Shown here: piece after piece, positions 43,959 through 55,399 of the stretch
How the letters are laid out: each line of letters begins with the position of its first letter
Position numbering within the stretch: position 1 is the first letter of the stretch
NCBI RefSeq assembly: GCF_020283565.1
Contig: NC_060059.1
Location: 40,788,338 to 40,852,337, forward strand
DNA length: 64,000 nt
Direction of reading: 5' to 3'
Origin: Trifolium pratense
Taxonomy: Eukaryota; Streptophyta; Magnoliopsida; Fabales; Fabaceae
Made by a program: the position numbers and the translations under genes
Notes under the pieces: model-generated
Told to the model about the DNA's origin: nothing
What the model saw: the letters and a program-made list of their open reading frames with translations, nothing else
Databases searched by the model: none

Positions 43959-46900
43959 ATGCAAGGGCAGAGAGGCGCAATTGGTTCCTCCTCTGAAACC
44001 TTTGAGTTCGATTGTGGATCTTCATCAAGTACTGCTGCAGTTGATCAGCATCAGCACATTTTTTGGAATAATATGCGCACTCCAGCCGAAAATCGGATAC
44101 CTGAATTTATACTTCCTCCCAGTGATATGAACCAATCTCATGGGAATTCTGTAAACCATGAATGGCAGAACTTGAGTGGATGGAGCTTAGGCGAACCAAG
44201 TTCCAGTAATACACAGAATGAAGCTAACAACAATGAGCTGAAACGGGAGTTAGGGTTATCACCTCCGATAAATGGCAATGCTTTTACTGGTCCAAGACTA
44301 GAAGAAAGGCACTTCGAATCAACTAATGCATTTTCATTGGATAATGTCAATACAGGTCCTATGTATATGTGCAGCTCCAATTCTCATTTGGTGCCGCAAA
44401 GTCTCAATTTAAATGCTGCTTTAGCGGATAATGTTGGTGATAATAATAGCTATCATGTGGAAGTTGATCATCCTAACGTGACCAAATCTAGTGGTCCGCT
44501 GAATGAGCATCTTCCACCTCCGATTAGTTCTGGCTCTTTTTTGCTTCCTTCTGCAAGTAATAGCATTTTTGTTGGGGATACTGATGGTAGGCCAGGTTGT
44601 TCTCTAGACACCCGCCGTGTGTCTTGTAAAAGAAAGGCAGTCGAAGGAAATGTTGGACAATCTTCTAACGGTGGAAGTTCTAGCTATAGTCAGCATACAG
44701 ATGGAAGTGCTTGGAATACTCTTCCTACTCAGGATTATGAAGGGGGCAGTTTTAACAGATCAGCACCGGCAGAACAGGTTACTGCAAGACTTGGCCTTGC
44801 TATCGGGGGAGGATCTTCTGAAACCATACCTGAATCAACCGTTGCAGGAAACTCAGAAAGCTTCCACAGAAATTTTCGTTTGAGGCTAAATCCTTCAAGC
44901 CAACAAATTTCTCTGCCTCAACCCACATTCTCAAACGGGAGTGTGATCAGGAATTCCAGTGTTCCTACATCTTCTCCAATATTGCAAAGGTTCAACCCTA
45001 TCGATAATCCTGTGGACTTGAGGTCAGTACAACCGGTAGATCTCATGCTTCCTCAAAGCCAGCCACTTCTTGTTCATGTTCCTTCTTTACCAAGGAGCGC
45101 GCAATCAGTTAGGTGGAGCGGTGGTTCTAGCTCAACAAACAACCATTCGTCAAATTCAGTTTTAGGCCTAGATAGGGATAATCAACCACATGAAGGAGCA
45201 AGCTCAAGAACTATGGCTAGAAACATTTTAGATCACCCGCTTTTTGTACCTGCAAATGTACGAAACGCAGCTCGAAATCCAACAAGACCTTCGAGTAGTG
45301 CAAATTTAAGTATTCCAGGAAATGTTGCTTCGTCATCACGGACTGCTCCAAATCCTCCTGCATTGAATCCATCATCTGTCTCGGCGTGGGTATCTCGTCC
45401 TAATCCACAGCAGTATCCTCGCAGGTTATCTGAATATGTTCGTCGGTCCTTGTTTTCTCCTGGTTCTGAAGGTGGAAGTTCAAGCACCAACTATTCTTCC
45501 TTGCGCGCTCCTTCTGCTTCGTCAGAATCAAGAGGACCGCCATCCGGGACGAACCCTGGATCATCTCCATGGTTGGAGAGGTCAGCTGAGAGTGAATTTG
45601 GAGTTCCCTATACCTTACGATCTTTGGCTGCTGGTGGTGAAGGAAGTAGTAGACTTGTATCTGAGGTCTGTATTCAATTCTCTCTTCTCTTTCATTTCAA
45701 TATTGTCGTAGATGTAAATTTTGCAAAAAAGATTGTTTCTCTATCTTTTATTCTTTCAAATATGTGAATTTGCATTATTGTTGTGTTTTATAAATAACTG
45801 TTCTCTTGGAGTTGACGTTCTTTATATTTTGTGCAGCTCCGTAACGTGTTGGGCATGATGCGTAGGGGTGGGAACTTGCGGTTTGAGGTTAGTTTTATTT
45901 GAAATTAACGGTGTATGTTGACAATGCACTGATGTCGAGTAAAGCTTTATAGGCATTTTTCTTTTTGATTTATCCACAATGTCATATTGTCTTAGAACTG
46001 GTTCCATTCTAGTTCAGTTATGAAGCAAATGATATGTTTACTTGACATGTTTAGCTGTAAGTGTCAAATTGTCTTGGGACTTGTAATTCTGAAACAGTCA
46101 GAAATGATGAATGATTGATTAATAAGAATCTTATGGGAAAACCCAAGTCTCACATTTTTAGAGATAATTACCAATAGAGCTTATAAAACCTAGGCAATGA
46201 TCACCTTACAAGTTGGTTTTTTAGGGTTGAGTTAGGTGTCTGACTCAAATTTTGAGATTATAACAAAGTCTATCCTAGAGCCATTAGTTAGCCATCATTT
46301 AGTGGACCACTAGATTTGGTCACTCCTATATTGACTAGAGACAATGCCTAAATAAAGCTTACAGTCTTACGGAGCTGAGGTACTCGTCACCTTACAAGTC
46401 AATTTTTTCCTCGTTGGCTCTTCCCTTTTAGACTGAACTGTTCATGTTATCTTCCATAGAAGCTCTGGTCTGTTCTCGTCTAACCTGTTGATCAAAAGTT
46501 AACTAAGACTATTGTTGGGAGTCTTGCATTGGATGAGATGAGATATGACCTTAAAATCTATTTATATAAGTGTGAAGCTTCCCTCACCTTACAAGCCGGT
46601 TTTGTACGGTTCAGTTAGGCCCAACACAAATTTAAGATGGTATCAGAGCCTATCCAAATTTTGTTAACTAAGACTATTGTTGGGAGTCTCGCATTGGATG
46701 AGATATGATCTTAAAATGTGTTTATATAAGTGTGAAGCTTCCCTCACCTTACAAGTCGGTTTTGTAGGGTTGAGTTAGGACTGACACAAATTTAAGATGG
46801 TATCAGAGCCTGTCCAACTTTTGTTGGGCTACCAGCTATTGAGTCACTCGAGTCATGCTCCAGCTGTCCAGTCTAGGTGTGTTTAGAGTCCCACGTTAGA

Positions 46901-48203
46901 GGAAATAATCCGGATAGAAATTGTTTATAATATGACTTTTCTGTATGAATTTGTGTGATGGAATCTCTAGTCTCTAGCAAAATTAAGCTCCAACTTGTTT
47001 CCATTTGATTTCTGAGCCTAACTATGACAGTGTTCATAACTATTTATGATTTTGCCCAAGTTCCCTATACTTTTAAAAGTAAAACAAACATTTTCTTCAT
47101 AAATTTTTATGTTCCAAATATACTCTTGAAAAATACTAGAAATTTGTTAGTCTTTTGAGATCCTTATCTCATTGAACATTGTAATTTTATGTGGATATCA
47201 TTCATCTTTGTATTTTTTCAATGCACTTGTGTAAGCATGCTGCCTGGAATTCAAGAAATTTTTGGATGTAAAACTAATGTTAGGATGAATTTAAGATCTC
47301 TTACAGATAATCTTTGGATTTTATTTCTGCTTATCTGAACCCCATTTATCAGTTTGCTATTGTGTAGTTTTAAATGCTGTTGATATGCTTGTTATTCTTG
47401 TCAATTTAATTGAAGGTTTGTTGGGATTTTAAGTTTCTGGGTGTTGGGGGTCATAGCGTGCTGCTGCTCTCGATTAGCTTGTTCCGTGGTTGAAAACACA
47501 ATAAAAACATGAATTTGTTGTTTTTATCATCTCATTTAGGTTGCTCTGAGTATTTGACTTATTATATTTATACTAAAATCTTGTTTTAAGAGCTGTGTTT
47601 TGATTTTGTGATAGGATGTTATGATTCTCGACCATTCAATGTTTTCTGGGATTGCTGATATGCACGATCGACACAGGGATATGCGGCTTGATGTTGATAA
47701 CATGTCTTATGAGGTAAAAACTAGTTTTGCACATTTCAATGCATGCCTTGCTTATACTTTAAGTTTTGCCATACTTCACTGTATGAAAGTTCCTTATCTT
47801 GCAACACTTGTGAATCTAATAGGAATTATTGGCTCTGGAAGAACGCATCGGAAACGTGAGTACAGGATTGAATGAGGAGACCATTATGAAACATTTGAAA
47901 CTGAAGAAATACTCAGTTCATGAATCAGGTTCTCAGAATGATGCAGAACCCTGCTCTGTTTGTCAGGTAAAACATGATTTTACTTTTTTTTTCTTTCTGT
48001 CATTTGCATGCATGTGATGTGCACATGGGTCTTGTTGTTCTTACCACTTGAATCATGTGATGCATGCACAGGAGGAGTATAAAGATGAAGATGATATCGG
48101 ATCGTTGGATTGCGGGCACGATTACCATACCGACTGTATTAAACAGTGGCTAATGCATAAGAATCTGTGTCCCATTTGTAAGACAACAGGCTTGGCAACA
48201 TGA
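43959..48203 (+). CDS. RING-H2 E3 ubiquitin ligase, MBR/RHG1A-like
   Basis: Five coding exons, 43959-45665, 45837-45887, 47615-47713, 47823-47966 and 48072-48203, give 710 residues with phase-0 GT-AG junctions. The last 50 residues form a RING-H2 finger with C663, C666, C681, H683, H686, C689, C700 and C703, so ubiquitin ligase activity is expected. The long N-terminal part is Ser/Asn/Pro-rich and low in predicted order. It begins MQGQRGAIGSSSETFEFDCG, and an NPSSVSAWVSRPNPQQYPRR block precedes the RING part. These match my memory of the Arabidopsis MBR1/MBR2 (MED25-binding, flowering) and RHG1A group. RING-H2 activity is sure, the MBR assignment is likely, and MED25 as partner is inference. 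Intron 2 contains TRIM-like repeats. Confidence 0.88.
46498..46827 (+). repeat. Tandem 165-bp duplication of a primer-site-bearing LTR fragment in intron 2 of the RING-H2 gene
   Basis: GTTAACTAAGACTAT followed by TGTTGGGAGTC occurs twice (LTR-like starts at 46513 and 46678). Each copy contains TTATATAAGTGTGAAGCTTC and CCTCACCTTACAAG, then TTTAAGATGGTATCAGAGCC; the primer-site-like TGGTATCAGAGCC starts at 46638 and 46798. More decayed relatives (ACCTTACAAGTTGG, GGGTTGAGTTAGG) lie at 46130-46420. The unit looks like a TRIM LTR plus primer site. Confidence 0.65.
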
Positions 48204-48580
48204 GACTTGTGTCTCAAATATTCTATTCTATCTTATTATAAAGATAAGATAAAACATAGAGGTCAAGAAAACTGGCACAATTAGTCAGGAAAATTCTGCT
48301 TAATTGAAGTTGAATTTCTGGTGCCTTTGTTACTTATTTAATGGCCATTAAGATTTAGCCAAAATTTCATTATTATCATTTTTTGTTTATTTGGGAAAAC
48401 CAATGATCTCCCGGTTAAAGTGGAACATGAGATGATTGGTGTTGGATGAAGGAATATTTTCTTAACTCTAGTTGATAAAGATTGTTTTACATTTGGGAAA
48501 TTTTTTTACATTGCTTATTATACTTTCCTATTGGATTCATTCATGATATGATTGATATATGTGATATAACCTTGTGATTA
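48204..48580. other. 3' flank of the RING-H2 gene, no further gene
   Basis: AT-rich sequence containing the expected 3'UTR. No clear repeat was recognised. Confidence 0.45.
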
Positions 48581-48590
48581 AAGTGGTTTT

Positions 48591-48732
48591 GGCGGGTCTC
48601 TGTGAGCTTAGTTCAGTTAGTAGGGAGGGACATTGTATTATATATGCAAGGGTCGGGGTTCGAACTCCGTACACCCTACTTATCCAACTTAAGAATGAAA
48701 TTTTTAGTCATTAGGCTACTTAACAAAAAAAA
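48591..48732 (+). mobile_element. tRNA-derived SINE with poly(A) tail
   Basis: It begins GGCGGGTCTCTGTGAGC, has an A-box-like TAGTTCAGTTAGTAGG and a B box GGTTCGAACTC at about 48658-48668, and ends GGCTACTTAACA with a poly(A) run. Flanks AAGTGGTTTT (48581-48590) and AAGAGTGGTT (48731-48740) are an imperfect target-site duplication. The layout is typical of legume tRNA-SINEs. Confidence 0.7.
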
Positions 48733-49156
48733 AGAGTGGTTTAGGGGCTACTTTTCACACCCCCCCCCCTTTGTTTAATAATGGTATTTCTAGGCTGTAT
48801 AAAATGTGTGCCCCTTTTTTTAGTTTAGGTCTCCTACAGCGGCTATGGAAGATCGTTAGATTTATCGATTTAGTGAGATAAGTTATCTCTCTATCTAATG
48901 GTCTCCATAGCTGCTTCACCAAGCCCTTTTTTGGGATTTGCATGTCTAAAGTCATTTAAGGGTGCAACAAGTCTCTCCCATCAGCTTAATGACATGAAGC
49001 TTATAGGACATGTTGTGCAATGTTTAGAGAAAGAAAATATTCTCTTTAGGTTCCTCAATAAGCTCTAAGCTCTAAGGCCCCTCCATTTTTCGAAGCATGT
49101 TGAGGGGTTTTAGAGCATATCAAGGAGCCTAAAGAAATTTTTCTAAACTGGCTTGG

Positions 49157-49298
49157 AAATGAAAATGGGCCTAAGGATATAAGACCGTAGTGTATTGTAA
49201 GGGCTGCGTCGAGAGAATTAGTTGTTGGAAAATGGGCCTAAGGGTATAAGTCTGAAGTGTATAGCAAGGGTTGCACTAAGAATTAGTTGTTAGCAAAT
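49157..49298 (+). repeat. Tandem duplication of about 71 bp
   Basis: AAAATGGGCCTAAGGATATAA, then GTGTATTGTAAGGG and GAATTAGTTGTTGG are repeated as AAAATGGGCCTAAGGGTATAA, GTGTATAGCAAGGG and GAATTAGTTGTTAG. Confidence 0.6.
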
Positions 49299-49760
49299 GA
49301 AATATTGAGCCCTGCTCAATCCTATCGAGGGTTTCAAATGGAGCTCTCCTCCCTCCCTCACGGAGGTTTCTCTCCTCCATTAGTGGGAGTTTGCTCTTCA
49401 CTCAACCCACAAATCATTCTAAGACAGACTCCCCGCTCTGCCAATTCATCTAACGTTGACAACCCTAACCATCAACTTCGGTTCGGTCATGCTCTCTTCC
49501 TTGCGCACTCCCCTTTTGAGATGTCGAAAGCCGCCAAACAAAGATTGAGTTAAGCTTCTTTGCGGCTTTTTGTAGTTCCTCTCTTGGTTTTAGCTTTGGT
49601 GTTGTGTTTGTCTTCATTTGCTTCATCCAGTGAGGGTCCTCAACTCTTGGATTATTTTCTGACTTTTGATAGGTGTTGGTTTTTTTTTTCTTTTCTTCGC
49701 TTGTTATCTTTTGGTGTTTGTTGGTGGTATTTGTTCTTTCTTAGCTAGCCAATGTAGCCA
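49287..49760 (+). other. Unidentified block, possibly retroelement-derived
   Basis: An 88-codon open frame (49287-49553) is followed by T-rich sequence with several TTTGGTGTTTGTTGGTGG-like segments. Base composition is less AT-rich than its surroundings. No motif is recognised. A LINE or LTR remnant is possible, but nothing here proves it. Confidence 0.3.
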
Positions 49761-51124
49761 TGATGCGTTACCGTTAGATGTATATGTTAGGAGCAAGGCT
49801 TGTTTGATTCTTCGATAATATTCAATTTTGTACGATTTTCAATTTTTTAAAATCAATTCGCAGTTTTTATTTTGATCAATTTGGGTTTAAACACCTCTAC
49901 ATTATATGACTATATGAGCAGAAGGAATCATCGTGGATTCCAAAAAAGTGGCGGCAATCCCAAAAAGACGTGTTTTTATCCTATCCTATAAATATATCCT
50001 TAAAATCTTGTTATGATTTTTATAACGTCCACTACTTAGAGCGCGCAAATAGTAGGTAAAGTGGCAAAATAAAATCTATTTATATGATACGTGGAGTTAA
50101 TCATAAAATGGCAATGGGCCTTTTTGAAAACTTACTGGTAGTCCAAATTAAGGTCATTTACAGCATAGGTCATCTTTATTTGTGGATCATAACCCATATC
50201 CTAAGACCTAAGTTACCTAACCAAAATTGGTAGTTATGAACTCTAGCAAAACTTGACCCCCAAAAAGGGAAGTCTAGCAAAGAAAGACAAAGGTAGGTGT
50301 TTTATTTTCTACGGGAAAATTAAGAGCAACACCACACAACACGGTAGCAAAAGTGGCCTCGGGAATGTCACATTTTGGCCCTATAATAAATTTGATCGTT
50401 TTTGGTTGGATAAGACTGTGATGATTACTATGTGACGTCTTTGACTTTTTCCTTTTTTTTTTTTGTGTTTTCCTTTTCCATTTCATTATTTTCTGATTTC
50501 TCTTCCGATTTGTTTTGTTTTTTCAATAGGGTGAATGTATTCTTCAAAATAATATAGAATGGAAAAAAGTTATCTAAATGATTGAAATAAATACTAAACT
50601 TTTCAAGAGTTACACAAATTTTAAGAGAATATTTTTACTTTTGTAAAAAAAAAAAGAATATTTTTACTTTTAATTTCTTAACATATATTATCTTTATGAC
50701 ACATATTAGCAAGACTCATATAAGATATCAACTTGATAAAAGTTTATTCTCGTACCGAATCGGATCACCTCAATATCTAACGTTAAGACAGACTATACTA
50801 TACAGACGTTCTAGAGGCATAAGAGAACAAAATTGCTAAACTCATATGAAACTATCGGATTGAAGGTCTTATGTAATATTCCTGCACTTGGCCATAAACG
50901 ATAAGGGAAAAGCTAACGTTTCTAAGCCGAAAATGTCATATTCACAACGCTTTCTTATTTGATCGTCAAAATGCTTACAGGTACATTCCCCCATCTTCGA
51001 TACCGAGGATATGGATTCCACCAACCACAACAGTCTAGAGGTCTAAGAGCTTCTTCTTCTGAGCCACTAAGTTTCATATCATAATAAAATATATTAGGGT
51101 TATCTCTGAAATTGAGTATGTATG
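49761..51124. other. Intergenic DNA with one minimal poly(A) insertion
   Basis: No gene is supported. AGAATATTTTTACTTTT occurs at 50626-50642 and 50655-50671 and flanks GT plus ten As, listed separately. Confidence 0.45.
50626..50671 (+). mobile_element. Minimal poly(A) retroposon insertion with 17-bp direct repeat
   Basis: Two perfect 17-bp copies of AGAATATTTTTACTTTT bracket a 12-base GTAAAAAAAAAA insert. No body sequence of a retroposon remains. Confidence 0.7.
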
Positions 51125-51126
51125 TA

Positions 51127-51408
51127 CTCCCTCCGACCTTATTTATAGGCAAAAGTCAACAAAATATTTTGGCCTCAAATATAGGCAAAAGTTATCAAAA
51201 TCAACTTCATTTAATGTTATTCTTCCAAAAGTACCCTTATTATTTGTTTTACTTTTTAACATGATTGTAGAGTCTCGATGCATAATTAATATATTGTAAG
51301 GTCATTTTAGGAATTTCAATAGAAATATCACATAAAATTAAGATAAAAAATGTACTCCTTAATAAGTGTGCAAAAAAGAATTTTTACTACTTACAAAAGA
51401 GGTCGGAG
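51127..51408. mobile_element. Stowaway-type MITE (282 bp)
   Basis: The left end is CTCCCTCCGACCTT and the right end is AGAGGTCGGAG, with TA on both sides (51125-51126 and 51409-51410). The interior is AT-rich and non-coding. The end sequence matches the common CTCCCTCCG family of plant Tc1/mariner-type MITEs. Confidence 0.8.
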
Positions 51409-51563
51409 TAGTATCAACGAACAACCCTACATTTTTATAAGTGAGGTCCAACTTAATGCTCCATAAAATACAAGTAATGTGTGATCGCACACTCTAAACA
51501 TATTGACGGTGGTTAAGTGTTGCATACTTGTATGTAAGCTCAACCTTTTTTTTTTTTCTTTAT

Positions 51564-52438
51564 AGGGTTTGTTTGGCAAGCCAAAAAAGCTAGCTTTTAG
51601 CTTTTGTCTTATGGCTTATAAGCTAAAAGACATGTTTGGTAACAATCTTTTCAGAAAGAGCTTTTAGCTTATTTTACTGATTTTTAGTTTCTTTTTTAGA
51701 AGCTATTTCAAGTAGCTTCTAAGCTTATAGCTTTTCGCTTTTCATTTTTTCTTTCTCTTTTATCCTTATTATTTTAACTAAAATCCACATTTACCCTTTA
51801 TAATTTATTATCATTAGAATTTAAAATAAAATAAGTAAATAATGTACATGTTTTAACGTTGTTTCTTTTAAAATCACATGTATATAGTATGTTTTAACGT
51901 TGTGTTATTATCTATTTTTAAATATGAAGGCAAACATATTATTATTATTTTTTATCAATTCATAAGTACGTACCTTAATGTAATTTTTTGTTGAAACAAT
52001 GTACCTTACTATAATTAACCATTATACTATATTGTGAATATATTTTATTGTTATTTTTTTTTATAAAGTATATCAACTGAAATGAAAATATTTTTTTTTA
52101 AAAAATTCAGCATATAAAAATTAGTTTAATAATAATATTTGAAAGATATTAATAAACTTAAAATATTGTACCAAAAAAATAAAATAAACTTTTTTTTTGA
52201 CGCAATAAAATAAAATAAACTTAAAATATTAAATTTTAAGTATCTTAAATAGTATTAATTTGATAAAAAAAATTTTAATGAATTAAAGATGTCATTTTAT
52301 GTCATTTTATACTTATCAGTTGGTTAAACCGCTAATTTTATCAAACACTTCAATCAGCTTATCAGCTAGAAGCCATCAACCATCAATCATCAGCCATAAA
52401 CTATCAACTAACTTATCAGTATTTTCCCCGAACAGAGT
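51564..52438. mobile_element. Possible hAT-type non-autonomous element
   Basis: The left end GGGTTTGTTTGGCAAGCC and the right end CCCCGAACAGAGTC are weakly inverted. The left part holds repeated AGCTTTTAGCTTATAAGC-like palindromic motifs, the right part TTATCAGCTAGAAGCC- and ACTTATCAG-like ones. Such plant-wide GTTTGGCAAAGC-type ends belong to non-autonomous DNA transposons. Target-site duplication is unclear. Confidence 0.4.
52177..52220 (-). mobile_element. Possible minimal poly(A) insertion with direct repeat
   Basis: AAATAAAATAAAC occurs at 52177-52189 and 52208-52220, on both sides of a T run and GACGC (minus strand GCGTC plus poly(A)). The repeat is low-complexity, so this member of the set is weak. 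Confidence 0.4.
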
Positions 52439-52658
52439 CATAACAATTTGAAGGACCAAATATTGATAAACACGTCAAGAAACAAGAAACAAAACTGTTT
52501 CTGACACTGCAATAAATAAATCAGTTATCACTTGTTTTTTTTTCTTCAAAATAAAATAGCATTCATATTATATAGGAGTATTATTTCATTTTATCTCTTC
52601 GCACAATAATTGAGACCTTTCTTCATAAAGATAATAAATAATCAGTATACAAGAAATC

Positions 52659-52701
52659 AAGTTATTTTCAATGATTCCTTCAAAAAAAAGTTATTTTCAA
52701 T
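52659..52701 (+). mobile_element. Minimal poly(A) retroposon insertion with 14-bp direct repeat
   Basis: AAGTTATTTTCAAT at 52659-52672 recurs at 52688-52701 and brackets GATTCCTTC plus six As. Confidence 0.6.
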
Positions 52702-53089
52702 TATATGCAATAGTTATAGTACAAGTAAATCACTCACTTTCATTCTTTCAACTTTCTTTCATTTTACTTTCTCTTACTATCCAAACAAAACATAAATTAT
52801 AGACTCATACACACATTTGTACACATAAATAATAATTAAAAACCGGCAGTTTATTTCATTTCATTTTAATATATAATAATCAACAATTGCATCTTAAGAG
52901 ATGAACCAGATAGAGAAATATATTTTATTTTGGAAAAGAATGCAAAAAACGGTCAGAAAAAAACACAGTTAACATAAATAATGTTTTTTCTTGACCAAAA
53001 ACATAAATGGTGCTTGGATCTAGACATAGCTGAAGGAAAAGGTGATGAAAGGCAAGCTCAATTTGTTCAACGAGAATAACTTGGGATTC

Positions 53090-53139
53090 AAGTTGGTCTC
53101 TAAGGGTGTCAAAAAATAAAAAAAAAGTTGGTCTCTAAG
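53090..53139 (+). mobile_element. Minimal poly(A) retroposon insertion with 15-bp direct repeat
   Basis: AAGTTGGTCTCTAAG at 53090-53104 recurs at 53125-53139. The insert is GGTGTC followed by an A-rich run with one T. Confidence 0.7.
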
Positions 53140-53286
53140 AAAAATAAACTCTATTATTTTTATTTTTGTATTTTATAAAATAAAAATAGTTTTCTCTTAT
53201 CTATCTCTTATTTTAATTTGGTATAATAAGAATACAGTGAAACTCTTAAGTGAATCATTGTGATGGAGAGAAGATAATTAGTAAAA

Positions 53287-53629
53287 GGCTTAACTACACA
53301 TTTGATCCCTTACGTTTATTTTAGGTTTTAATTTGGTCCCTTACGTTTAAAAAGTATCAATTTGGTCCCTTACGTTTATTTTAGATTTCAAGTTAGTCCT
53401 TTCCGTCAATTTTGTCACATGTGGCAGTCATTTTGCACATGTGGACTGACACGTGGCACTTGGACACACTGACACGTGTACTGTTCAAACGGTGTTAGTG
53501 ACAAAATTGACGGAAAGGACCAAATTGAAACCTAAAATAAACGTAAGGGACCAAATTGATACTTTTTAAACGTAAGGGACCAAATTGAAACCTAAAATAA
53601 ACGTAAGGGACCAAATGTGTAGTTAAGCC
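53287..53629. mobile_element. MULE-type MITE with long inverted repeats and 9-bp TSD (343 bp)
   Basis: The ends GGCTTAACTACACATTTG and CAAATGTGTAGTTAAGCC are exact inverses. The arms extend over about 140 bp with repeated GGTCCCTTACGTTT/AAACGTAAGGGACC blocks. TTAGTAAAA is duplicated exactly at 53278-53286 and 53630-53638. A 9-bp duplication with long terminal inverted repeats is the signature of Mutator-like elements. There is no coding capacity. The near-perfect arms would fold into a long hairpin if transcribed. Confidence 0.88.
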
Positions 53630-53664
53630 TTAGTAAAATGTAGATTATTTTTTCCCCATAAAGT

Positions 53665-53745
53665 AGGCTAGTGGCTAGAAATTCAGTCATTAAAGAAAAT
53701 AAACGAAAAATTATGGGTTCAAGCTTCAGCCTCTATATATATAAT
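53665..53745 (+). mobile_element. Short SINE-like repeat (family of 27437)
   Basis: GGCTAGTGGCTAGAAATTCA, AATAAACGAAAAATTATGGG and a GGTTCAAGCTTC box follow each other as in 27437-27525. A TATATATA run follows. Confidence 0.5.
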
Positions 53746-54612
53746 GTGATGTCCCTACCAAGTACCAAAATGTTTTAATGTTGTTATTATTGAACCTTAA
53801 GTTTAACTCCTTCACTTTTATCCCTTCCTTCCATCTCCTAATTCTATCACTTGAACTTGATTATATTTTTTTGGACACAATAATAACTATATAAATGCTT
53901 ATCATCTATTCGAAGGCATATAGAGAAACTTGTGAGAGGGTATCTAAAATTGAAAAAGAATTAAAAAAAATAACTCTTACACGTAACGAAGTTAGGATCA
54001 TCTTCATTTCTCAAAAGAAATTAATAATTTTATTTGAAGAAAGGTAATAGTTAGTTCCCCTAACATCATCATTAATTTAAAAAAATTATATGTAGGAAAG
54101 AGCATCGGATGGATTTGGGCCCAAAATAGCTCATCCGATAAAAATCGAGAATGTAAAATTTTGCCTCATCTCTGACCGCTTCAAGCTTCAGTTTTATCAG
54201 GTATCGGTGGTTCACATGTTAATCGGTTAAGGTTATTATATATAAACAAAATAATAAAATATTTATATTTAAGTTAATTTGTCAATGGGCACCATCCAGA
54301 CAAACTATATGATGACATATGCATAATTTAACTTTGTAATTATATAGTTTATCTGAATTGTGTGTGTAAATGACTTGCATTTTTTTTCCAAAAGAAAACG
54401 ATGTTTCAAAATCTAAAATAAAGATAAAAAAGACTTACAAATTCGGTCAGATTCACTTAATGACATGCTTAAATTTTCAAAACTGAACCCAATCATGTTT
54501 AACTGTTTTAACCCGTTATTTGTCATTTAGAACTAACCATGTTTGACTGTTTGAGACACCATATTTTATCTCAGTTATTATGAATTTGGTCAAATATTTT
54601 TGTTCACCTCTA

Positions 54613-54652
<40 letters not shown>

Positions 54653-55347
54653 CAAATGAATCGCTGTTAATTTTCTCTAAACTTTTTTTGAAACGAATTT
54701 TTTCCAACCTTAATCTCAGTGATGCCTAATTTCAATTTATGTATTTTAAGCATAACGTATCCTATATTTTTCGATGACCGATGTATCGCCATATCAGATA
54801 CGATATGTATATGATATTCATATCATGTGCCAAGAAATTGATGATAAATTTGCAATTGAACAAATGATCGCAATTAGTAAAAATGATCGTCCTCAGGGAT
54901 TGTTTTATTTCAAACAACGCAATCGAACTTCGAACTTAGTTGTGACAAAAGTAACATGATTGGGGAAATGATTCTTAAGATATCAACACTTCGTAAATTT
55001 TTGCTATAAAATGTTTTCGGAATTCAATATGAAAAAGGAGATTGAATCTTCGAAATGTCGTCAAATCATAAAGCTCCAAGTGTAACTCAATTTTAAGGTA
55101 ATGAAATTCATCAAGTGTTACCATTGAATTAACATATTTGATCTTAACCAATGTAATGGAGGCTGGAAAGTTATCTAATCTAATTCAAATTTAAACTTTA
55201 ATGGCAAGATTTAAGAGACACAAAGAATACCAATTTAAAACGTTAATCCCGCTTCCACAACACAAACGTCATCCCTCTTTGTCCTGTTTTCTATTTCTAA
55301 CCTGCTTGCTTGCTGCTCACAGCATACCAAAAAACAGAGAACAGAAC

Positions 55348-55350
<3 letters not shown>
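53746..55350. other. Intergenic DNA upstream of the bHLH gene
   Basis: No gene is supported. A TA microsatellite occupies about 54615-54649. Short open frames near 54774 and 55201 show no family motif on their own. Confidence 0.45.

Positions 55351-55351
<1 letters not shown>

Positions 55352-55395
<44 letters not shown>
55352..55395 (+). repeat. (TC)22 microsatellite in the bHLH leader
   Basis: A pure TC run ends four bases before the chosen ATG at 55399. An upstream ATG at 55201 reads in frame through the run (Ser-Leu repeats) into the bHLH frame at the present repeat length. Confidence 0.8.

Positions 55396-55398
<3 letters not shown>

Positions 55399-55399
<1 letters not shown>

Noticed and set aside
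55201..55398. Upstream in-frame extension of the bHLH protein
   Set aside because: It would be encoded largely by a TC microsatellite and has no counterpart I know in SPT/ALC proteins, so the later ATG was used.
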